A stretch of 43,700 nucleotides of DNA from Cytobacillus purgationiresistens (GCF_030813235.1 NZ_JAUSUB010000039.1:1-43700), one strand, 5' to 3'; shown: positions 9,255-17,979, counted from the stretch's first letter. A program made the numbers and translations. The notes: a model not told the origin generated them from the letters alone.

Positions 9255-9461
9255 CTTGCGATTGCGGCGGTATTTGACTGTTTGATCGATATATTCGGAT
9301 TTTGTTCGATATATTTATTTTTTCGTCGATATCTCACTTTGATAAGCATTTTCAAATATGCTATCTAACGTTTATTTAAAAACAGAGCCATAAAAAAGCA
9401 CTATGTTTACTATATAAATTACGTACGTAACTAGAGATTTGACATAACCCCTTTCAACATA
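9255..9461. other. Intergenic region with three spaced CGATAT motifs
   Basis: CGATAT occurs at about 9285, 9309 and 9331 at 22-24 bp intervals. No open frame or RNA structure is evident. A related TCGATATT repeat lies upstream of eno near 35815-35836. Confidence 0.4.
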
Positions 9462-9740
9462 TTACTGGTTTAGTACACGATCCACATATTTCTTAGCCTG
9501 TACTAATCCTAGATCCGTTTCACCTCTGACAAACTTTATGATTTCAACACTGGAGTGGCCATTTTTTCGCATATATGTCACTCTTTCTTCTAATTCCTTA
9601 TTGTTAGATATCGTCATGGACTGTTGTTTCTGCAAATGCTTATTCAGCTTCTTTTGCAGCTTTTTTACTTTATGTTGCAATAGAAATATATAGATGATTA
9701 AACAAACCGTGATGATGAGTAAAGCTAATTTAAATAACAC
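9462..9740 (-). CDS. Small membrane-anchored protein with L7/L12 C-terminal-like segment
   Basis: A 92-aa protein. Residues 3-23 form one transmembrane helix, followed by a Lys-rich coiled-coil-like stretch (residues 25-42). The C-terminal third, with KFVRGETDLGLVQAKKYVD, resembles the KVVREITGLGLKEAKDLVD segment of ribosomal protein bL12. Function unknown. The likely topology is N-terminal anchor with a cytoplasmic tail. The GTG start at 9740 is supported by AAGGAGC seven bases upstream. Transcribed alone, with a minus-strand terminator at 9211-9254. Confidence 0.65.
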   Translation of the reverse strand: MLFKLALLIITVCLIIYIFLLQHKVKKLQKKLNKHLQKQQSMTISNNKELEERVTYMRKNGHSSVEIIKFVRGETDLGLVQAKKYVDRVLNQ

Positions 9741-10398
9741 AGAAACAGCTCCTTGAATCGGATTACTTACAGTTTAGCTATCGACTTTTTTTAGAAATTC
9801 ACTATATAAATACAATATCACACCCATTAAATTTCAACCAAATCATGGACATATCTCACAATTTAAATGGTATATATACTTTCAAAAAAGAAGGTGAATT
9901 TTCATCTATTGCATGTAAGAAACCAGTATAATTATCCTCATTCATTAAATGGACAAACATCATTCACTCGGCTCTATTCTGCCAACCATTCCACTCTCCC
10001 CCTAAGTCTCTCGTAAAAACACAAGAAACATTTACAACATCTCTTTAAAAGTTATAATCTGTAGTATAAAATGATAGAAGAAACAATATTGATAATTTTC
10101 TTCAAATTAAGAATAGTGTATGGGTTTCTTGCATCTATTTAAAAAGAAGTGGATTTGAAAAAGGTAGTAAGTTTGAAGCTTTCGAAATAAGGAATATATA
10201 CAAATAATCATTCTTCACTTCACTAGTACTTAATAATTGTCCCCATCTATTATTGCCTGTATCCCAGCTATTGGAATGAGTAGTACCTATGCAAACCTCA
10301 TTCAAACATTAAATTTAGGATTAACCATATGGATTACTAACTAGCAGCTTAGAGAACTCGAATCTATATGGAATAAATATAACAGGAGGAGAAAATTA
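9741..10398. other. Long intergenic region, possible gene remnants
   Basis: No intact gene is seen. Minus-strand sequence around 9900-10010 reads GGEWNGWQNRAE, a stop, then MMFVHLMNEDNYTGFLHAID, which looks like decayed coding sequence. A plus-strand stretch at about 10245-10340 reads CIPAIGMSSTYANLIQ to a stop and may be another fragment. Neither could be assigned to a family. Confidence 0.3.
10031..10058 (+). promoter_or_regulatory. Promoter-like sequence upstream of the first ferredoxin gene
   Basis: TTTACA and a perfect TATAAT are separated by 16 bp. It is about 340 bp before the ferredoxin start, so it may drive that gene with a long leader or an unannotated transcript. Confidence 0.35.
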
Positions 10399-10635
10399 AT
10401 GGCATACGTTATCACTTCACCTTGTATAAACGAACAAGCAGGGGATTGTTTAGATGCTTGTCCAGTTGATTGTATTGAAAAAGGGGAAGACCAATATTTA
10501 ATTGACCCAGCCACTTGCATCGATTGCGGCGCGTGCGAGACCGTTTGTCCGGTCGAAGCCATTGTATATGAAGAAGATCTTGAGGATGAGCAAAGGGTTT
10601 TCTTTGATAAAGCTAAGCAATACTTTAATGTATAA
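10399..10635 (+). CDS. 7Fe-type ferredoxin ([3Fe-4S][4Fe-4S]), copy 1
   Basis: A 78-aa electron carrier. Cysteines 9, 17 and 21 with C51 suit one cluster, and the CIDCGACETVCP motif supplies the other. The acidic C-terminus and length are typical of Bacillus ferredoxins. The strong AGGAGGAG before the ATG implies high translation. It is very similar to the second ferredoxin at 11690-11926. A 17-bp perfect terminator hairpin follows. The Fur-controlled reductase at 1814 is a possible partner, by inference only. Confidence 0.93.
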   Translation: MAYVITSPCINEQAGDCLDACPVDCIEKGEDQYLIDPATCIDCGACETVCPVEAIVYEEDLEDEQRVFFDKAKQYFNV

Positions 10636-10681
10636 TTTTTTAAACAAATTTTTATCAGGATTATTACCAATAACCTTGAAT

Positions 10682-10741
10682 GATAGGATTAAAAGCACTG
10701 GATGCAGCCTTGCAGCACGTGCTTTTAATCCTATCTTTTTT
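10682..10741 (+). terminator. Strong terminator after ferredoxin copy 1
   Basis: A perfect 17-bp inverted repeat (arms 10682-10698 and 10719-10735, beginning GATAGGATTAAAAGCAC) with a 20-nt loop is followed by six T. Confidence 0.85.
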
Positions 10742-10825
10742 ATATAATTTATAAACTGCCATTTTCCTCTTATTTACTTTTTAAATTATCATTTGCAAAG
10801 TTGAAAAGAATATAGTAGCGTTGAA

Positions 10826-10861
10826 TTATAGTTTTTATACCATTTAGTATAAAAACTATAA
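10826..10861. repeat. Perfect 15-bp inverted repeat
   Basis: Arms TTATAGTTTTTATAC and GTATAAAAACTATAA are separated by 6 nt. There is no adjoining T run and no gene ends here, so it is not an obvious terminator. The rest of 10742-11141 holds no gene that I can support. Confidence 0.7.
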
Positions 10862-11141
10862 TAAAAAGCTTTTTAGGGGGAATGCTTATAAAGTACTTTA
10901 TGTTGAATGCAAGGCAAATCGCTACTCCCAGCCAAAAGACTTCTTAATAGAAAACCATATAAGACACATATGTAAAACTGAAATAAGCTTCTATACATTT
11001 CTCTTAAAGCTTCATTAGAATTTAGCATTGGTGTATCAATGATTTTTTTCATCTTACGATATATAAAATAAACTTTTCATTACCCGCATCAGAAGATCAC
11101 AATCAAATTGCTTTAAAATATTTTAGTAAAGGATTTGGCTT

Positions 11142-11672
11142 ATGAAACCTAATTCTAACAACAACTCACCCGGTAGTGGTGTGCAATTTCCAATTCTAAA
11201 AAATGACCCGACTAGAGGAGAAGGTGGATTCGGTGTTGGAACCCTCTCATTAGAAAACATCACTCCAATTATTGTTGATCCAGAGAATCATGAAGCATTT
11301 ATTGATATGGAAGCACTGCATGCAAGAAGTCGCGTAGAAAAGAAAGTACGATTCCAGCGTGAAAAAGAAGGTTTGATCGATCCTCAATTATTTTGGATTG
11401 TATGGGTAGCAATCGATATTGGTAAAAATGGCGCCCACTTCTCAGGCATAGGGGCTGCCGATCTCCTTGTATCCCGAGAAGAAAGACGAATCCGCTTAGG
11501 GTATAAATCTTTACCCGAACATGTGAACAGTCTTGATAAAGCCCTAAAAAGCAAATTTCAAATTGACCATATGGATGACCCGTCTAAAGCAATACTCAAA
11601 GATTTCTTATTGGGTTATGAAGATTATTGGAATAACTCAACGTCAGCGTTCAAAGAACTATGGAAAAGATAA
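11142..11672 (+). CDS. ywhD: YwhD family protein
   Basis: A 176-aa protein of unknown biochemical function that matches the B. subtilis YwhD pattern: FPILKNDPT near the N-terminus, then GGFGVGTLSLENI, EAFIDMEALHARS, and a C-terminal LPEHVNSLDK and DHMDDPSKAILKDF. No signal peptide, membrane helix or cofactor motif is visible. The ATG is preceded by AAAGGA at about 10 bp. It is followed after 17 bp by a second ferredoxin gene, so the two are probably co-transcribed, which hints at a role near an iron-sulphur electron carrier (inference). Family assignment is from recall of the sequence pattern. Confidence 0.8.
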   Translation: MKPNSNNNSPGSGVQFPILKNDPTRGEGGFGVGTLSLENITPIIVDPENHEAFIDMEALHARSRVEKKVRFQREKEGLIDPQLFWIVWVAIDIGKNGAHFSGIGAADLLVSREERRIRLGYKSLPEHVNSLDKALKSKFQIDHMDDPSKAILKDFLLGYEDYWNNSTSAFKELWKR

Positions 11673-11689
11673 TTTGGAGGTAAAAAAGA

Positions 11690-11926
11690 ATGGCATTTGT
11701 AATTACATCACCATGTATAGATGAACAAGCAGCTGATTGCTTGGATGTTTGCCCTGTTGACTGTATTGAAAAAGGAGAAGACCAATATTTAATTGATCCA
11801 TCCATCTGTATCGACTGCGGTGCATGTGAAACTGCCTGCCCTGTAGAAGCAATTTTTCATGAAGATGAACTTCAAGAGGAAGAAAAGTTATTCTTTGAAA
11901 AAGCTAAGAAGTATTTTAATGTGTAA
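11690..11926 (+). CDS. 7Fe-type ferredoxin ([3Fe-4S][4Fe-4S]), copy 2
   Basis: A 78-aa ferredoxin with the same length and Cys layout as the first copy (CLDVCPVDC and CIDCGACETACP), differing at about a quarter of positions, mostly in the acidic C-terminal third. TTGGAGG precedes the ATG. It lies 17 bp after ywhD and is followed by a hairpin terminator. The two copies flanking ywhD look like a local duplication. Divergence at the nucleotide level shows that the duplication is not recent. Confidence 0.93.
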   Translation: MAFVITSPCIDEQAADCLDVCPVDCIEKGEDQYLIDPSICIDCGACETACPVEAIFHEDELQEEEKLFFEKAKKYFNV

Positions 11927-11933
11927 TGTGGCA

Positions 11934-11975
11934 AACAGCAGGTCTCGGTAAGATCCGAACCTGCTGTTGATTTTC
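11934..11975. terminator. Terminator hairpin between ferredoxin copy 2 and the ABC importer operon
   Basis: AACAGCAGGT and ACCTGCTGTT arms with an inner TCGG/CCGA pair form the stem, with a short T tract on the plus strand. It separates convergent genes. Confidence 0.7.
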
Positions 11976-11990
11976 AAGATGAAAATTTCT

Positions 11991-12746
11991 TTACTTCAAG
12001 CTTCGCTTCAAAAAAGCCTTTGTTCTTTCATTCTGAGGATTCGTGAATAATTGTGTTGGTTCACCCGATTCAATCACCTCGCCATTATCCATAAAGATCG
12101 CTTCTGTAGCTACCTCTCTAGCAAATCCCATTTCATGAGTAACCACGATCATTGTCATTTTTTCCTGAGCTAAATCTTTCATGACCTGCAGGACTTCCCC
12201 TGTCAATTCGGGATCCAAAGCCGAGGTTGGTTCATCGAATAGCAATATTTCCGGTTCCATCATCAACGCTCTAGCAATCGCAACTCTTTGCTTTTGACCG
12301 CCTGAGAGCTTTGCAGGATACGCATTGGCCCAATTGGTAAGACCCACTTTTTCTAAAAGCTCACCACTCCGTTGTTGAATCAGTTTTAGCGACTCTTTCT
12401 TCGCCATTTTTGGTGCAATCTCTAAATTTTCTTTTACAGTCAAATGCGGAAAAAGATTAAAATGCTGAAAAACCATGCCCATTTTAGCTGTAATTGTCTT
12501 GATTTCCTGCGGCTTCGAGTAGACTCCATCCTTCACAAGATGAGCATCCGAAATGCATATGCTCCCTTCATCTATTTCTTCTAGAAGGACCAGACTGCGC
12601 AGCATTGTGCTTTTTCCTGAACCTGAAGGACCGATGATAGCCACGACATCGTTTTTATTTACACGTAAACTAATCCCCTTCAGTACATCTAGCTCCCCAT
12701 ATGCCTTTTTAAGATTAGAAACTTCTATAACAGTCACTTTTATCAC
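11991..12746 (-). CDS. Polar amino acid ABC transporter, ATP-binding protein
   Basis: A 251-aa ATPase of the GlnQ/TcyN group that powers uptake. Walker A is GPSGSGKST, the Q-loop is in [13 protein letters not shown], the signature is [15 protein letters not shown], Walker B is [12 protein letters not shown], and the switch His is in VVTHEMGFA. The reading opens with a GTG at 12746 that lies almost on top of AGGAAGG. The GTG at 12737 has better spacing and may be the real start. Seven bp downstream of the permease gene and last gene of the operon. The substrate (cystine, glutamine or another polar amino acid) cannot be told from sequence alone. Confidence 0.92.
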   Translation of the reverse strand: MIKVTVIEVSNLKKAYGELDVLKGISLRVNKNDVVAIIGPSGSGKSTMLRSLVLLEEIDEGSICISDAHLVKDGVYSKPQEIKTITAKMGMVFQHFNLFPHLTVKENLEIAPKMAKKESLKLIQQRSGELLEKVGLTNWANAYPAKLSGGQKQRVAIARALMMEPEILLFDEPTSALDPELTGEVLQVMKDLAQEKMTMIVVTHEMGFAREVATEAIFMDNGEVIESGEPTQLFTNPQNERTKAFLKRSLK

Positions 12747-12752
12747 GCCTTC

Positions 12753-13412
12753 CTATTCAAACTTGAATTTTCGTTCAAGAAATTTAAAAAACAATGACAA
12801 TACAAGAGTCATAAGCAAATATATGATCGCAGCTAAGAAAAATGGCAAGATGGTAAAATCTCTATTTACCGCTGTTTGCGCAAAGTGTAATAACTCTGGT
12901 ACGGCAACCGCATATAAGAGGGCCGTATCCTTTACGAGGGTGACCGATTCATTCGCGAGTGCAGGAAGTGCAACACGAAACATTTGCGGAATGATAATCC
13001 TCGTCAAAGTCTGCCACTTGCCCATTCCTAGGACTTTAGAAGCTTCATATTGACCTTTATCAATAGACAGCAAGCCTCCACGAAAGATTTCTGCAAAATA
13101 AGCGGCATAATTCAAAATAAATCCTAAACAAGCCGCAACAAATCGGTCAAGCACCAAATACTCTCCAACCACTGGAAGCATCGGTAAACCAAAACAAATG
13201 AATAAAAGTTGCAGCAATAAAGGTGTCCCGCGCATGACATAAATATAGCCCTGTGCGAACCAAGCTATCACTTTGATACTACTTCTAGCAGCAAGCGTCA
13301 ACAAGAATCCTAGAGGAATCGACACCACTATGGCAATCAAGAACAAGAGTACGGTCACTTGTGCCCCTTCAAGCATCGGCTTAAGGAGTGTGATGATATA
13401 TTCTAAAGACAT
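12753..13412 (-). CDS. Polar amino acid ABC transporter, permease
   Basis: A 219-aa inner-membrane permease of the HisMQ type with several transmembrane helices. The coupling EAA loop reads YEASKVLGMGKWQTLTRIIIPQ in essence and contacts the ATPase. The upstream ATG at 13436 is disfavoured. The ATG at 13412 follows TTGGAGGGG at ideal spacing. Only one permease gene is present, so it probably forms a homodimer. It lies between the binding-protein gene (65 bp upstream) and the ATPase gene. Confidence 0.92.
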   Translation of the reverse strand: MSLEYIITLLKPMLEGAQVTVLLFLIAIVVSIPLGFLLTLAARSSIKVIAWFAQGYIYVMRGTPLLLQLLFICFGLPMLPVVGEYLVLDRFVAACLGFILNYAAYFAEIFRGGLLSIDKGQYEASKVLGMGKWQTLTRIIIPQMFRVALPALANESVTLVKDTALLYAVAVPELLHFAQTAVNRDFTILPFFLAAIIYLLMTLVLSLFFKFLERKFKFE

Positions 13413-13477
13413 AGGAAAAGCCCCTCCAAAAAACAAAACAGGGTTCCCAAAGGAAATCCTGCTCTATCTTATAGTTG

Positions 13478-14260
13478 TTATTTTAATAATCGATCCTCAC
13501 CAAACCATTTTTCTGAGATTTCACCAGCAGCACCATTCTCAATCAGCTCATCAAGTGCTGTTTGAAGATCCTCTAGCAATTCGGCATTTCCTTTTTTCAC
13601 ACCAATGCCATATTCCTCTGGTGCAAGTGATTCATCGAGAATTTTAAAGGTGTCCTTTTCTTTCGTCATATAATAATCGATGACAATTTCATCGATGATC
13701 ACTGCGTCTAAACGACCGTTCTTAAGATCACTTAGTGCCATCACATTATCGGAAAACTCGGTGATCTCTTTTACCTTTGAACTAATTTTATTGTCATTCA
13801 ACGCATCTGCTGCTGAAGAAAGTGATTGCAAACCGACAACCTTTCCTTCTAAATCACTTAATTCAATCAAATCAGAATCAGTTAAGGTTACAGCTACTTG
13901 AGCATTACTTAAATAAGGCTTAGTAAAAAGCACCTTTTCTTTACGTTCGTCTGTAATCGTATATCCATTCCAGATAAGATCAATCCGGCCGCTGCTTAAC
14001 TCAGATTCTTTTGTTTTCCAATCAATCGGCTGGAACTTAGGTGTTGCACCCATTTTTTCGATAACTGCTTTAGCTAAATCAATATCAAAGCCAACGATTT
14101 CATTCTTTTCGTCCCTGAATCCCATTGGTGCAAATTTATCATCTATGCCAACGACGATTGTCTTACCCCCATCCGCTTCACCGGAAGAACTGCTTGTACA
14201 TGCTGCAAGAACAGAGATGAGCAGAATGGATGTTAATAAAATTGCGAATCGTCTTTTCAT
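13478..14260 (-). CDS. Polar amino acid ABC transporter, substrate-binding lipoprotein
   Basis: A 260-aa extracellular binding protein. The signal peptide ends in the lipobox LAAC at residues 18-21, so Cys21 is lipidated and anchors it to the membrane. A Ser/Gly linker precedes the SBP_bac_3 domain. Family motifs include GFDIDLAKAVIEKMG and RIDLIWNGYTITDERKEKV. First gene of the three-gene importer operon. I see no T-box or S-box leader upstream, so substrate-specific control is not evident. Cystine- and glutamine-binding homologues are both plausible. Confidence 0.92.
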   Translation of the reverse strand: MKRRFAILLTSILLISVLAACTSSSSGEADGGKTIVVGIDDKFAPMGFRDEKNEIVGFDIDLAKAVIEKMGATPKFQPIDWKTKESELSSGRIDLIWNGYTITDERKEKVLFTKPYLSNAQVAVTLTDSDLIELSDLEGKVVGLQSLSSAADALNDNKISSKVKEITEFSDNVMALSDLKNGRLDAVIIDEIVIDYYMTKEKDTFKILDESLAPEEYGIGVKKGNAELLEDLQTALDELIENGAAGEISEKWFGEDRLLK

Positions 14261-14643
14261 ATAAAAACCACCTTTATAAAAATAGAATTATGATTAGTAC
14301 GAATGCTTTAGTATGTTAATATGTTAGAGTGATAAAATAAATTTACCACATTACAAAAATAGATGTCAAGATGATAATTTGATATATTTTCAAATCATTG
14401 ATTATTCCTACTATTATATTGACCGCAATCATAACTAAACAGATTTAACAGTGCTTTCCTAATCAAAAATGTGATGGAAGAACGTGCTTCTATCTACAAA
14501 ATTTCACTGCAAATCTCCAAAGAACTTCTGTATTTTGGTCAGCTTTCCAGTAAACTAAGGAAGCTTTAAAGATCTCTATAGTAGAAATTTATCGGGCAAA
14601 TAATAAACAATCGCAATTGGAAATCTTGGATAAAAAAAATTTC
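14261..14643. other. Intergenic region between divergent importer and TetR genes
   Basis: AT-rich. Apart from the plus-strand promoter described separately, I find no gene, riboswitch or clear remnant. Confidence 0.5.
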
Positions 14644-14689
14644 TTGCTTACCTTGATTTAATCTGCTAAGATAACTGACGAACGTTCGT
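14644..14689 (+). promoter_or_regulatory. Promoter and TetR-type operator of the tetR-MFS operon
   Basis: TTGCTT (14644-14649) and TAAGAT (14667-14672) have a 17-bp spacer. The 12-bp perfect palindrome ACGAACGTTCGT (14678-14689) covers the predicted transcription start, as expected for autorepression by the downstream TetR protein. Confidence 0.75.
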
Positions 14690-14700
14690 TAAATAATGAG

Positions 14701-15291
14701 GTGATAAAACTGAAAAGCGATGAAATTAAAGAGGCTGCCCTTAAATATTTTACGATTCATGGATATGAAGGAGCGTCTCTCTCACAAATAGCTGAAGAAG
14801 TCGGCATGAAGAAACAATCCATTTACGGACATTTTAAAGGAAAAGATGACCTTTTCCTGCAAGTTTTGCGTGATGCAAAGGAGACAGAGCTCTCTTCCAA
14901 GCTTCAGTATTTTAGTGAGGTTGACTCACTGACGCCTGAAAAAGATTTATATGGATTCTTAAATTTAGTGATCGACCTTTTTCAAAAAAATGAACAATTG
15001 AAGTTTTGGCTGCGCATATCCTTTTTTCCGCCCGCACATCTTGAAAAATCAATTGAAAAGGAAGTCGTTGATATTGAAGAAAAAGTGCAGGCTATATTAG
15101 AAAATAAATTTCAGGAATGGATCGATGCTCAACTAATTGTCGGAGATGCGGCAAAAACACCGACCTACGCCTTCCTCGGCGTCGTCGATTCCATCATGCT
15201 GGAGCTCGTATATGGCAATGATGAGCATCGGCTCATCGAAAAATTAGAAGCCTCTTGGACCGTGTTTTGGCGAGGTATTTCACTTCATTGA
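14701..15291 (+). CDS. TetR/AcrR family transcriptional repressor
   Basis: A 196-aa regulator. The N-terminal HTH has the family pattern AALKYFTIHGYEGASLSQIAEE to KKQSIYGHFKGKDDLF. The rest is the ligand-binding helical domain. The start is uncertain: GTG at 14701, or CTG at 14710, which fits the GAGGTGA ribosome binding site better. It is 27 bp upstream of an MFS exporter, and the palindrome in the promoter is its likely site. The expected role is ligand-relieved repression of the exporter and itself. Confidence 0.9.
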   Translation: MIKLKSDEIKEAALKYFTIHGYEGASLSQIAEEVGMKKQSIYGHFKGKDDLFLQVLRDAKETELSSKLQYFSEVDSLTPEKDLYGFLNLVIDLFQKNEQLKFWLRISFFPPAHLEKSIEKEVVDIEEKVQAILENKFQEWIDAQLIVGDAAKTPTYAFLGVVDSIMLELVYGNDEHRLIEKLEASWTVFWRGISLH

Positions 15292-15318
15292 TTTGAGACA
15301 GAAAGAGGTGTTTTTATT

Positions 15319-16524
15319 ATGGTACAAAAACCAATTAAAGAACAAAAGATGGTATTAATTATTCTTTTGAGCAATATATTCATCGCATTTCTAGGTATCG
15401 GACTCATCATTCCCGTTATGCCGTCTTTTATGAACCTGATGCATTTATCAGGCAGCACAATGGGCTATCTTGTTGCAGTCTTTGCGGTGGCACAGCTAGT
15501 GATGTCACCATTTGCAGGACGGTGGGTTGACCGTTATGGCAGAAAGAAAATCATCACGATTGGTTTATTTCTTTTTGGTGTATCGGAACTGATTTTTGGT
15601 TTAGGCACAAATGTATCGGTACTTTATTTATCAAGGATTTTAGGCGGATTTAGTGCTGCCTTTATTATGCCCGGGGTAACTGCATATGTGGCGGATATTA
15701 CAACGATTCAGGACCGACCAAAAGCGATGGGATATATTTCAGCAGCAATCAGTACAGGATTTATTATCGGACCGGGCATCGGCGGTTTTATTGCTGAATA
15801 CGGAATTCGCCTTCCATTCTTCTTTGCGGCAGGCATTGCCCTTTTAGCATGTATTTTATCGGTATTTATCTTAAAAGAAACCTTAACGAAAGAACAAATG
15901 GCCGAGAATGTTGCAAATACAAAACAAACAAATTTTTTATCAGACTTAAAAAGATCACTGAACCCGATTTATTTTATTGCATTTATCATCGTATTTGTAC
16001 TCGCTTTCGGTTTATCCGCTTACGAGACAGTATTTAGTCTTTTTTCCGATCATAAATTCGGCTTCACACCTAAAGACATTGCCATGATTATAACGATCAG
16101 CTCAATCTTCGGGGTCGTTGTGCAAGTATTTATGTTTGGCAGTCTGGTCGATAAATTAGGTGAGAAAAAACTGATTCAAATCTGTTTAATTACGGGTGCT
16201 CTTTTAGCAGTGGCTTCCACAGTAATATCCGGCTTCTTGGCAGTGTTGGCGGTCACTTGCTTCATCTTCTTGGCATTTGACTTATTACGTCCAGCATTAA
16301 CCACATTTTTATCAAAGGCAGCCGGGAAAGAACAAGGCTTCGTTGCCGGAATGAATTCTACCTATACGAGTTTAGGAAATATCTTCGGACCTGCAGTCGG
16401 TGGAATACTATTTGATGTGAATATCCACTACCCTTACCTCTTTGCAGCTGTGGTGATGGCTATCGGACTTGGTATTACAATGATGTGGAAAGAGAAAGAA
16501 TTAGCGGAGAAATTGGCTGAGTAA
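15319..16524 (+). CDS. MFS multidrug efflux transporter (DHA1, NorA/Blt-like)
   Basis: A 401-aa, 12-helix proton-coupled exporter. Motif A is GRWVDRYGRKK between helices 2 and 3. Motif C, typical of antiporters, is GPGIGGFIAEYG in helix 5. The second-half motif A relative is GSLVDKLGEKK. AAAGAGGTG precedes the ATG. Co-transcribed with the tetR gene upstream, which implies induction by its substrate. Substrate range cannot be deduced. Fluoroquinolone or tetracycline export are the usual annotations for this group but are unproven here. Confidence 0.9.
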   Translation: MVQKPIKEQKMVLIILLSNIFIAFLGIGLIIPVMPSFMNLMHLSGSTMGYLVAVFAVAQLVMSPFAGRWVDRYGRKKIITIGLFLFGVSELIFGLGTNVSVLYLSRILGGFSAAFIMPGVTAYVADITTIQDRPKAMGYISAAISTGFIIGPGIGGFIAEYGIRLPFFFAAGIALLACILSVFILKETLTKEQMAENVANTKQTNFLSDLKRSLNPIYFIAFIIVFVLAFGLSAYETVFSLFSDHKFGFTPKDIAMIITISSIFGVVVQVFMFGSLVDKLGEKKLIQICLITGALLAVASTVISGFLAVLAVTCFIFLAFDLLRPALTTFLSKAAGKEQGFVAGMNSTYTSLGNIFGPAVGGILFDVNIHYPYLFAAVVMAIGLGITMMWKEKELAEKLAE

Positions 16525-16542
16525 TCGGTTTTCCTCCATAAG

Positions 16543-16577
16543 AAGGCGGCCTGCTTGATGCAGAGCTGTCTTTTTTA
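16543..16577 (+). terminator. Terminator after the MFS gene
   Basis: An imperfect stem (AAGGCGGCCTGC against GCAGAGCTGTCTT) is followed by TTTTTT. Confidence 0.6.
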
Positions 16578-16689
16578 CTTTCCTTTATAAATTATTTAAT
16601 AGAATGTGTGTATTATCTTCAAAATAGGCTATATATTAAATAAGCCCTCAATATTACAAAGGGTACCTTAAATCAAAGGGAGTGTTACC

Positions 16690-17115
16690 ATGACAAAAAA
16701 ACTATTTACGACTTCAGTCACAGTAAATGGAGGTCGCGAAGGAACTGCGGTTTCTGAGGATGGAAAATTTAATGTTGTCATAGCTATGCCAGGGACTCAA
16801 AGGGCTAAAGAAATACCAGAAGCATCTAACCCAGAACAATTATTTGCAGCCGGCTATGCGGCTTGTTTCGATAGTGCACTGCAAAGTGTTTCTAGAATAG
16901 AAAAAACACCGATTGAATCTCAAGTAACCGGTCATGTCAGCTTATTGATGGGTGAAAATCATGACTATAGCTTACAAGTAAAACTAGAAGTAAAGGCTTC
17001 AGGCACAGATAAAGACAAACTGGAGAATCTGGTTCATAAAGCACATGAAATGTGTCCTTATTCAAAAGCTGTTCGCGGGAATATTGAAGTGGAATTAGAA
17101 GTGATTGCTGAATAA
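16690..17115 (+). CDS. ohr: Organic hydroperoxide resistance protein (Ohr/OsmC family)
   Basis: A 141-aa thiol peroxidase that reduces organic hydroperoxides in the cytoplasm. The two redox cysteines are in AACFDSAL (about residue 60) and EMCPYSKA (about residue 123). The catalytic Arg lies in the N-terminal GGREGTA segment, and Glu in NPEQLFAAGYAAC. Length is typical of Ohr. AAAGGGAG precedes the ATG. No OhrR regulator gene adjoins it and I could not find a clear OhrR operator. Transcribed alone, with its own terminator. Confidence 0.92.
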   Translation: MTKKLFTTSVTVNGGREGTAVSEDGKFNVVIAMPGTQRAKEIPEASNPEQLFAAGYAACFDSALQSVSRIEKTPIESQVTGHVSLLMGENHDYSLQVKLEVKASGTDKDKLENLVHKAHEMCPYSKAVRGNIEVELEVIAE

Positions 17116-17151
17116 ATCTTTGAGATGCTAAAAATGGATTTAAAAGAATAT

Positions 17152-17187
17152 GAAGCAAACTAGATTCATTAGTTTGCTTCTTTTGTT
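17152..17187. terminator. Terminator after ohr
   Basis: A perfect 11-bp stem GAAGCAAACTA/TAGTTTGCTTC with a 7-nt loop is followed by TTTTG. It can also serve the convergent GNAT gene. Confidence 0.8.
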
Positions 17188-17243
17188 ATTATAAAATAAC
17201 TCTTTAAAACTAAGTCGAAGCCAGGCATTGGTGATGACTCCCC

Positions 17244-17720
17244 TCATTCTTTTGAACACCACTCATATTCGATATCAGGTAAATTCTCTTCATTTCCATG
17301 TCCACGGCCAATCTCTACAAATCCATTTTTTTTATAAAAACCCTGTGCTGCTTTATTTACTTCAAACGTACGTAATTTTAACCTTCCTCTCGAATTTCGT
17401 TTACAGAAATTCAATAAATCCTGTCCAACTCCTCTCCCTTGATAGTCAATATGGATATAAAGCTGGCTGATTTCATTCATGTTGAACGCAATCATACCCA
17501 CTACCTTGTCATTCTCCAGAGCTAAAAATATTTTGTGATTTTCAGGTAAAATATGATTCAAGAAATAAATATGACTTTCAAAGGAGTGAATTTCTTTTTG
17601 CCCAATCGCTTTTTCCTTGCTCGTACGCCACATGAAGACTGTTTCATTTGCATAGGAAGCTTCGTAGGGACAAATGATTAAACTAGGGTTTTTCATGTTC
17701 TCTTCTATATCACACATCAT
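17244..17720 (-). CDS. GNAT family N-acetyltransferase
   Basis: A 158-aa acetyl-CoA-dependent acetyltransferase. Motif A reads QLYIHIDYQGRGVGQDLL with the Q/RxxGxG/A pyrophosphate loop, and motif B includes AAQGFYKKNGFVEIG. The ATG at 17720 is chosen because AAGGAAGGTGG precedes it by 9 bp. A longer reading from a TTG at 17840 lacks a ribosome binding site and adds sequence unlike GNAT proteins, although that upstream stretch could be a remnant. The acceptor substrate is unknown. Confidence 0.82.
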   Translation of the reverse strand: MMCDIEENMKNPSLIICPYEASYANETVFMWRTSKEKAIGQKEIHSFESHIYFLNHILPENHKIFLALENDKVVGMIAFNMNEISQLYIHIDYQGRGVGQDLLNFCKRNSRGRLKLRTFEVNKAAQGFYKKNGFVEIGRGHGNEENLPDIEYEWCSKE

Positions 17721-17979
17721 TTCTCTTAACCACCTTCCTTTTAGATAAATGCTCCAATCAGTCATTCCAATTACTGGATAAACTATTAAATTAAATTTAC
17801 TATAACACTCTTGATTATTCAATTTCTTTATATAGTGCAAGTAATTATCTGGTTATTTAAGAAGTCCACCCTTACCAAACCATACGATATTAATCACATT
17901 TTGAAATATATACCAATATGTAAGTGAAAAAAACTTGGGAATATTAAGCTTGTCAAAATTAAACAAAGGATGGTGTAAT

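Noticed and set aside
10682..10741. Miniature transposable element
   Set aside because: The perfect 17-bp hairpin with six T directly after a ferredoxin gene is fully explained as a terminator, and no target duplication is seen.
14261..14700. T-box, S-box or other riboswitch ahead of the amino-acid importer
   Set aside because: No GGTGG-type T-box sequence, K-turn or terminator pair could be found on the minus strand.
17721..17840. N-terminal extension of the GNAT enzyme from a TTG start
   Set aside because: No ribosome binding site and no similarity to GNAT N-termini; the ATG at 17720 has an excellent site.
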